DNA from: Candidatus Moranbacteria bacterium UBA2282
GTDB lineage: Bacteria > Patescibacteriota > Minisyncoccia > Moranbacterales > UBA2206
Length of the DNA stretch: 64,000 bases
Direction of reading: 5' to 3'
NCBI GenBank assembly: GCA_002345745.1
Contig: DDWQ01000019.1
Location: forward strand, 11,783-75,782
How positions within the stretch are numbered: position 1 is the stretch's first letter; every line of letters begins with the position of its first letter. Both the position numbers and the translations under genes were made by a program. Shown one piece after another: positions 59,465 to 64,000 of the stretch. The notes beneath the pieces are model-generated. The model did no database searches and was not told the DNA's origin. It worked only from the letters and a program-made list of their open reading frames with translations.

Positions 59465-60553
59465 CTACACTATCTTTTTATATCTTGCACTTCTGCCTTG
59501 TCCTATTCTCTCTATTTTTTTCAACTTTAATAAAACATCAAGAGCTTGTTTGACTGTTGGTCGTGGAATATTCGTGCCAGTGACAATTTCACCAGTTCCA
59601 GTAATTTCAACCTGCTCAAAAAACTTCCAAACGGCAAGTTGCTTTTCTGATAGCAATTTTTCAATATTTTCTTTTGATAATAATTCGATTGCAGACTTTG
59701 ATTGTTGCAATAAAATTGTAAAGAAAAATTCTAGCCAAGGTGAAATGTCTTCATTTTTTGTATGAAAAGTTTTTTGACTTCGTCTAAGTGCTAAATAATA
59801 TTCTGTCTTGTTATCCTCTATCAGCTTTTCGTGCGAAACATACGGCATATATAAATAACCATTTTGTAATAATAGTAAATTTGTCAGGACTCTGGAAATT
59901 CTTCCATTTCCATCCTGAAAAGGATGGATTTTCAAAAATTCAACTAAAAAATTAGCAATTATTAACAATGGATGATATTTTTTTTCAGCTAGCAAAAAAT
60001 TTGTTGATTCTACAATCTCCATCATTTCCTTGGGCGCAAGGTGTGGTGAGGTCGGATTGAAAATTATTCCAACTTCTTTGCCTTCCTGATCATATGCAAC
60101 AACTTTATTTTCACCAAATTTGTAATCTCCCAAATGTCCTTGGTCTTTATCTGAATATTTCAAAAGCTCTTTATGAAAATGTTTAATTGAACTCTCATTA
60201 AATTTCAAACTCCCCCATGAATTAAAAATATTTTCCAATAATTCATAATATCCCTTGACTTCTTGTGTGTCACGGTCAGCAAATTTTTTAATATTAATGC
60301 CACGCATGACCTTTTCAATATCTTCATCAGAAAGCTGTACGCCCTCAATACGAGTAGATGCTCCAGTTGAGGTTATCAAAACAGATCGTTTAAGACGACC
60401 CAGCACTTGTGGGCTTAATTGAGCACCAGTCACCCAACTGCCTTTCAATTCATCAATCTTAGCAATTTTGGAAATAATTTCCGCAGGAATATTATCAAGC
60501 CGTTTTGAGAATTTTTCTGCAATATTTTTGCTTTTTTGCTTTATTTTAGCCAT
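59465..60553 (-). CDS. Fic-family protein with winged-helix C-terminus
   Basis: The 362-residue protein has the inhibitory motif STRIEG (about 84-89), the Fic loop HPFQDGNGRISRVL (about 210), and a C-terminal winged helix (VTGTNIPRPTVKQALDVLLKLKKIERIG). A partner antitoxin is absent. It lies alone between attC-like sites 1 and 2, which suggests a cassette. Its promoter has repeated TTGGATAT motifs. Confidence 0.92.
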   Translation of the reverse strand: MAKIKQKSKNIAEKFSKRLDNIPAEIISKIAKIDELKGSWVTGAQLSPQVLGRLKRSVLITSTGASTRIEGVQLSDEDIEKVMRGINIKKFADRDTQEVKGYYELLENIFNSWGSLKFNESSIKHFHKELLKYSDKDQGHLGDYKFGENKVVAYDQEGKEVGIIFNPTSPHLAPKEMMEIVESTNFLLAEKKYHPLLIIANFLVEFLKIHPFQDGNGRISRVLTNLLLLQNGYLYMPYVSHEKLIEDNKTEYYLALRRSQKTFHTKNEDISPWLEFFFTILLQQSKSAIELLSKENIEKLLSEKQLAVWKFFEQVEITGTGEIVTGTNIPRPTVKQALDVLLKLKKIERIGQGRSARYKKIV

Positions 60554-60580
60554 ATTTTTTGGATATATTAACTACATCCA

Positions 60581-60609
60581 ATTATATCCAATTAACTAAT
60601 TGATGTCAA
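60581..60609 (-). promoter_or_regulatory. Promoter of the cassette Fic gene
   Basis: TTGACA (60604-60609) and TATAAT (60581-60586) are 17 bases apart on the minus strand. TTGGATAT-like motifs lie upstream of the -35, across the -10 and downstream (with an inverted TATCCAA), and are operator candidates. Confidence 0.75.
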
Positions 60610-60657
60610 ATATCCAAGTAATTTTTTTGCCCCTTTGTGGGCAGAAAAAACACCTTA

Positions 60658-60677
60658 CCTGCCTGCCGGTAGGCAGG
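60658..60677. repeat. CCTGCCTGCCGGTAGGCAGG palindromic repeat, second copy
   Basis: Identical to 59403-59422. It lies just before the AT-rich direct repeat that leads into attC-like site 2. Confidence 0.9.
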
Positions 60678-60680
60678 TTT

Positions 60681-60770
60681 CCCTATATAAATAGATAAAA
60701 AAACTTATTTCCCCTTATTATTAAAAAAGCAAATTTAAAAAAAGAAAATAAATTTATTTCGTCTAACGTT
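60681..60770. repeat. AT-rich direct repeat, copy 1
   Basis: CCCTATATAAATAGATA opens a ~90-base unit that ends TTATTTCGTCTAACGTT. The same unit with few changes lies at 63897-63983. The two enclose the ProRS-like and symporter genes. Confidence 0.85.
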
Positions 60771-60863
60771 ACGAGTATCCGAAGTTTTTCTGTAGCGGAG
60801 CGGAAGAAAAATTTGGGTGGAGGCTTTTGAATAAAAGCCGTAACCGGATATTTGTTGTTAGCT
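60761..60863. repeat. attC-like site 2
   Basis: GTCTAAC (60761-60767), spacer, TATCCG, a ~60-base interior with further hairpins, CGGATA and GTTAGCT (60857-60863). The outer CTAAC/GTTAG and inner TATCCG/CGGATA pairs with spacers of 6-8 bases fit the folded attC design. The rest of the gap to 61006 has no gene. Confidence 0.5.
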
Positions 60864-61006
60864 GATGTATCCCTTTTCTTTTTTCCGACAGCAGTTGGAA
60901 TTGATTTAAAAAATTTTCAAATTTCTTTTTCTGTTTTGGGTAAAGGGTAGAGGGGGATTAAAAGGCTGAATGCCCGAGCCCAAAACACATTTTATTTTAA
61001 AACCAC

Positions 61007-62401
61007 TTAAACTCTTCTGGCATAAAACGCTACATTTGAGGTTGATTTATGACAATTAATACAGGGACCTTCTATCTTATCATCTTCGTCTTTAAATCCA
61101 ATAACTTCGCCTAAACCTATTTCTTTTTGTAATTTTTTAGTACAATCTTCGCAATTACATAATTGTACTTTTGCAATTTTACCATATTTGATCGTTTCTC
61201 GTACTTTTTCTTTTTTATCACAAATTATTGTATTGTCAATCAATTTTTTTTCATTGTTGGCGTATGCATCAGAAATAATCTTTTCGAATGTCTGATTAAC
61301 TGTTTGGTCTATATTATCAAAAGGATGATTAAGCTTGTTCCCATTGTCCTTTCTAACAAGCTTGATAGTCGAATATTTCAATTCGTTTTCACCTATTTCT
61401 AGTCTAATTGGAACCCCAATTTTTTCATATTTAGAAAATCGCTTATATAGCTGCCTCTTCTCCTTGTCTACAAAGGCTCTGATATTCTTAGACTTTAATA
61501 ACATTAATATTTTTTCAGAATATTCACTTAATTGGGAATTTTCTGGGTCAATTTGAATAATAACTACTTGTATTGGTGAATATGAGGGTAGCAAAAATAG
61601 ATTATCTTGATTGCTCATAAGCCAAACCGATGTTAAAATAGATCTTTGAGAGAATCCGAATTCTGCTTGATATGTATAATCTTTAATACCGTTTTCCCTG
61701 GTAAAAGAAATATCAAAAGCCTTAGAAAAAATCTGCATCTGAGAATACGTCACATTCAATAATGAAGTTTCTCCTATTGGTAGTAAGGCGTCAAAAGCGT
61801 ATTCTTTTTCTGCGACAGGTTTGTTTGTCCACGATGGCCTAATCGTTTTTAATGTTGGAATCGCTAACCACCGCAAATATTCTTCAACTAAATTATTAAT
61901 ATTCATGAGTTCGATTTCCGCTTCTTTTCGTGAACTAAAAGCAGAATGTGCTTCCACGAAAAAATCATTCTCATTCGGTCTCATAAATCCTCTAGTGCTG
62001 CCTTTACGGAACATAGATCCGATTTGAAAAACTTTTTTAGGCAAATCACGCTCGGATTTTATCCAACGCCTAAACATCGGGTAGATCGCACTTTCGCCGG
62101 AAGGTCGAAGAATTATGGAATTTGTAACTTTAAATACCCCTGTTTCAAAAGAGCTGATTTGTTTATTGATACGATCAAATTCACGAGAAGAAACCAGATA
62201 GGGAAAAACGTGCCTTCCATAGCCGTATTTTTCAAACAGCCCATTTAAATAATTTTCAGTCAAATTCAAAATTTTATACCCATACGGCATCCAGACCAGG
62301 GCAGTTAACGGATAAGTATGATCAACAACTCCAGATTGTTGAAGAAGATTATTGAACTGATCGAGGCTTAGTGGCCTATTATTTGAGCTTTTCATAATCA
62401 A
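61007..62401 (-). CDS. Archaeal/eukaryotic-type prolyl-tRNA synthetase-like protein
   Basis: The 464-residue protein matches archaeal ProRS. It carries YPLTALVWMPYGYKI, LRPSGESAIYPMFRRWI, RDLPKKVFQIGSMFRKG, ENDFFVEAHSAFSS, AEKEYAFDALLPIG, a motif-3-like GFSQRSIL, an anticodon domain and a C-terminal zinc-type region (CNCEDC, CINCHK). The usual HHLGQNF-like block is YSQMQIF, so the active site has diverged. A normal bacterial-type ProRS is at 37716-38984. It overlaps the symporter gene and lies between attC-like sites. It may be an alternative synthetase or have another role. Confidence 0.85.
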   Translation of the reverse strand: MIMKSSNNRPLSLDQFNNLLQQSGVVDHTYPLTALVWMPYGYKILNLTENYLNGLFEKYGYGRHVFPYLVSSREFDRINKQISSFETGVFKVTNSIILRPSGESAIYPMFRRWIKSERDLPKKVFQIGSMFRKGSTRGFMRPNENDFFVEAHSAFSSRKEAEIELMNINNLVEEYLRWLAIPTLKTIRPSWTNKPVAEKEYAFDALLPIGETSLLNVTYSQMQIFSKAFDISFTRENGIKDYTYQAEFGFSQRSILTSVWLMSNQDNLFLLPSYSPIQVVIIQIDPENSQLSEYSEKILMLLKSKNIRAFVDKEKRQLYKRFSKYEKIGVPIRLEIGENELKYSTIKLVRKDNGNKLNHPFDNIDQTVNQTFEKIISDAYANNEKKLIDNTIICDKKEKVRETIKYGKIAKVQLCNCEDCTKKLQKEIGLGEVIGFKDEDDKIEGPCINCHKSTSNVAFYARRV

Positions 62402-63809
62402 AATTTGCTGGTTTAAATATTACTCCCAAAACACAAAATATGGTTGAGACAATTATCGGCATTAAGCTTCCGAAGGAAGAAATAAATGAATTTTTAGTAA
62501 CTGAGCCGTAAATAAACAAAGGCATACCTATCAACATTCCAAGTACTATGCCCGAAAAAGTAAAATTCGTTGACAGTTTAGGCCAATAAAGACTTAGAAT
62601 AGTCGGGATCATTAGAGCGGCACGAAAAACTCCAATCAAAAGCACTAAATATACTAACTGAATATTCGGTATTAAGGCAATTGAAACAGCGATCAGCAAA
62701 ATAATGATCATTGTGATTCTCGATATCAAAATTATTTTTTTATCTGAAACATCCTTTTTAAATAAGTGAAACAGATCTATGACCCCGACTGAGCTAGCTG
62801 CTGATAGAGCTGATATCCCCGCAGCTACCAAACCGGCTAGAACCATAAAAGAGAAAATATAAACACCCACCTGTGGTAAATAATTTTTTACCAATAGAAC
62901 ACCAGCTAACTGTGTTTGACCTGCATCAATGACCACATTGGAACCGGCAGCAGCAAATCCCAAAACACCAAGCAATAATGGAACAAAGGAGAATAATACT
63001 GCGCCCAACAAGAAAGATCTTCTGACGGTATTATTTTTCATTGCAAAAGCCCGTTGCCACTGTTGTTGGTCAACGACTATTCCCGACAATAACGAAACAC
63101 TTATGGGTATTCCAAAAGCCAAGGCCACTTTCATATTGAAAATATTTGAAAAATTTCCAGATATGCCACTCACCCCATGTATTATATTTGACAGACCGCC
63201 GTTTTGATCAATAGTCCACGGCACGATAATAAAACCGACAATAGCTATGAAGGCCGCCTTTATAGTATCTATAGCTAAGGAAGAACGGAATCCCTTAAAT
63301 AGACTTAATGATATAATAATAATACCAAGAATCACAACCAGAACGGTTTTATTGATTCCTGTAATAAGGTTTAATAACAATAACGCGGCAGTTACTTGCA
63401 ATATAACTGAATATGTCTGAATGATAAAAATTGCGATCATGTATATTATTTGCATTTTCTTATCAAATCTGATTCTCATATATTCTGGCAGCGTATAACC
63501 ATAATTGAATATCTTTTTTATCCTGCTGGCCAGAAAGGAAAACAAAACGAGTGCCATGACATTTGGGAAGGAAAACCAAAACAGCCCTGGTACCCCTTGT
63601 TCAAAAGCTTTTTGTGATGCAACGAATAATGCCGGCGCCCAAATCCAGGCAGCGGCTGTAGTAATTGCTCCCAAGAAAAAGCCCACATTACGATTAGAAA
63701 GTAAGAATGATGCTCCAGTGTTTGCTTCTTTTTTATTCCATAATTTTATTACGATAAACCCACAAACCCAAAAAATAAATAAAAATAAATATCCGAATGA
63801 ATTTTGCAT
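62379..63809 (-). CDS. Sodium/solute symporter (SSS family)
   Basis: The 476-residue protein has about thirteen membrane helices and SSS blocks: FLLSNRNVGFFLGAITTAAAWIWAPALF, PEYMRIRFDKKMQ, VVDQQQWQRAFAMKN, and LVAAGISALSAASSVGVIDLFH. It would use sodium to take up a small solute; proline is possible given its ProRS-like partner, though not shown by sequence. It overlaps the next gene by 23 bases, which implies coupled translation. Confidence 0.9.
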   Translation of the reverse strand: MQNSFGYLFLFIFWVCGFIVIKLWNKKEANTGASFLLSNRNVGFFLGAITTAAAWIWAPALFVASQKAFEQGVPGLFWFSFPNVMALVLFSFLASRIKKIFNYGYTLPEYMRIRFDKKMQIIYMIAIFIIQTYSVILQVTAALLLLNLITGINKTVLVVILGIIIISLSLFKGFRSSLAIDTIKAAFIAIVGFIIVPWTIDQNGGLSNIIHGVSGISGNFSNIFNMKVALAFGIPISVSLLSGIVVDQQQWQRAFAMKNNTVRRSFLLGAVLFSFVPLLLGVLGFAAAGSNVVIDAGQTQLAGVLLVKNYLPQVGVYIFSFMVLAGLVAAGISALSAASSVGVIDLFHLFKKDVSDKKIILISRITMIIILLIAVSIALIPNIQLVYLVLLIGVFRAALMIPTILSLYWPKLSTNFTFSGIVLGMLIGMPLFIYGSVTKNSFISSFGSLMPIIVSTIFCVLGVIFKPANFDYEKLK

Positions 63810-63896
63810 AATTAATTAAATTAATAAATTATAAATATCATTTTAAATTAACAAATAGATTGTTTTCGTAGTGGAGCGGAGAAAACTCCTTATTAC

Positions 63897-63983
63897 CCCT
63901 ATATAAATAGATAAAAAAACTTATTTTTCCTTATTATAAAAAGCGAATTTAAAAAAGAAAATAAATTTATTTCGTCTAACGTT
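63897..63983. repeat. AT-rich direct repeat, copy 2
   Basis: Copy of 60681-60770, ending TTATTTCGTCTAACGTT. A GTAGTGGAGCGG piece just before it (near 63868) resembles the interior of attC-like site 2. Confidence 0.85.
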
Positions 63984-64000
63984 TAAGAATATCTGAAGTC
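63974..64000. repeat. attC-like site 3 (cut by the window end)
   Basis: GTCTAAC at 63974-63980 and the next 20 bases equal those of site 1. The right half lies outside the window. Confidence 0.4.

Noticed and set aside
37716..62401. The two ProRS genes as a recent duplication
   Set aside because: They belong to different ProRS classes (bacterial short form and archaeal/eukaryotic form) with little similarity outside class II motifs.

Overview
The window is AT-rich, densely packed and mostly coded on the minus strand. It suggests a member of the Candidate Phyla Radiation (Patescibacteria), probably a Parcubacteria-like lineage. The grounds are a reduced set of housekeeping genes, an archaeal-type AspRS, a mitochondrial-like single-chain PheRS, an ADP-forming acyl-CoA synthetase beside lower glycolysis genes, leaderless promoters, an intron in a tRNA, and palindromic repeats that enter coding frames. 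The lineage is inferred; no rRNA gene is present to fix it.

Layout. 1-7.7 kb: a sugar-phosphate transferase, RNase P RNA with two unusual hairpins, and ValRS, PheRS, a free PheT-type tRNA-binding domain and TyrRS. 7.8-15.5 kb: a DsbA-like protein and a MacAB-like ABC exporter (two permeases, ATPase, adaptor). The exporter operon is split by a REP-bounded insert holding a RAYT transposase and a putative zinc peptidase. 15.5-27.1 kb: RNase H, RecJ, a degenerate receiver, ADP-forming acyl-CoA synthetase, a PfkB kinase, GpmI, enolase, a RhuM-Fic protein, Nudix and PGK. 27.1-27.8 kb: an unexplained non-coding structured stretch. 27.8-40.5 kb: MraY, DD-carboxypeptidase, ScpB/ScpA, an MFS transporter, AspRS, a tandem receiver, IspH, an ABC exporter, ProRS, a glutamate-5-kinase-like protein and a HIT protein.

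40.5-51.3 kb is more accessory: a Cys-rich membrane protein, a DEAD-box helicase, a permease with a thioredoxin, a secreted Gln-rich protein, TspO, two Fic proteins, a truncated Nudix, a membrane-protein pair, a type I restriction remnant, CsaA, Nudix and an RdgB-like protein. 51.5-58.8 kb is translation: tRNA-Trp, rpmG, tRNA-Thr(GGU) interrupted by a group I intron next to a homing-endonuclease-like gene, tRNA-Tyr, tRNA-Thr(UGU), a TPR protein, RicT, tsf, rpsB, rpmE and prfA. 59.2-64 kb looks like a cassette array: attC-like sites flank a Fic gene and then a symporter plus archaeal-type ProRS-like pair.

The strongest leads are the intron in tRNA-Thr with its adjacent endonuclease-like gene, the attC-like cassettes with the second ProRS, the mitochondrial-like PheRS with a detached tRNA-binding domain, four solitary Fic/Doc genes (three with repeat-rich promoters), the REP/RAYT island, and several palindromic repeat families that add peptides inside essential enzymes.
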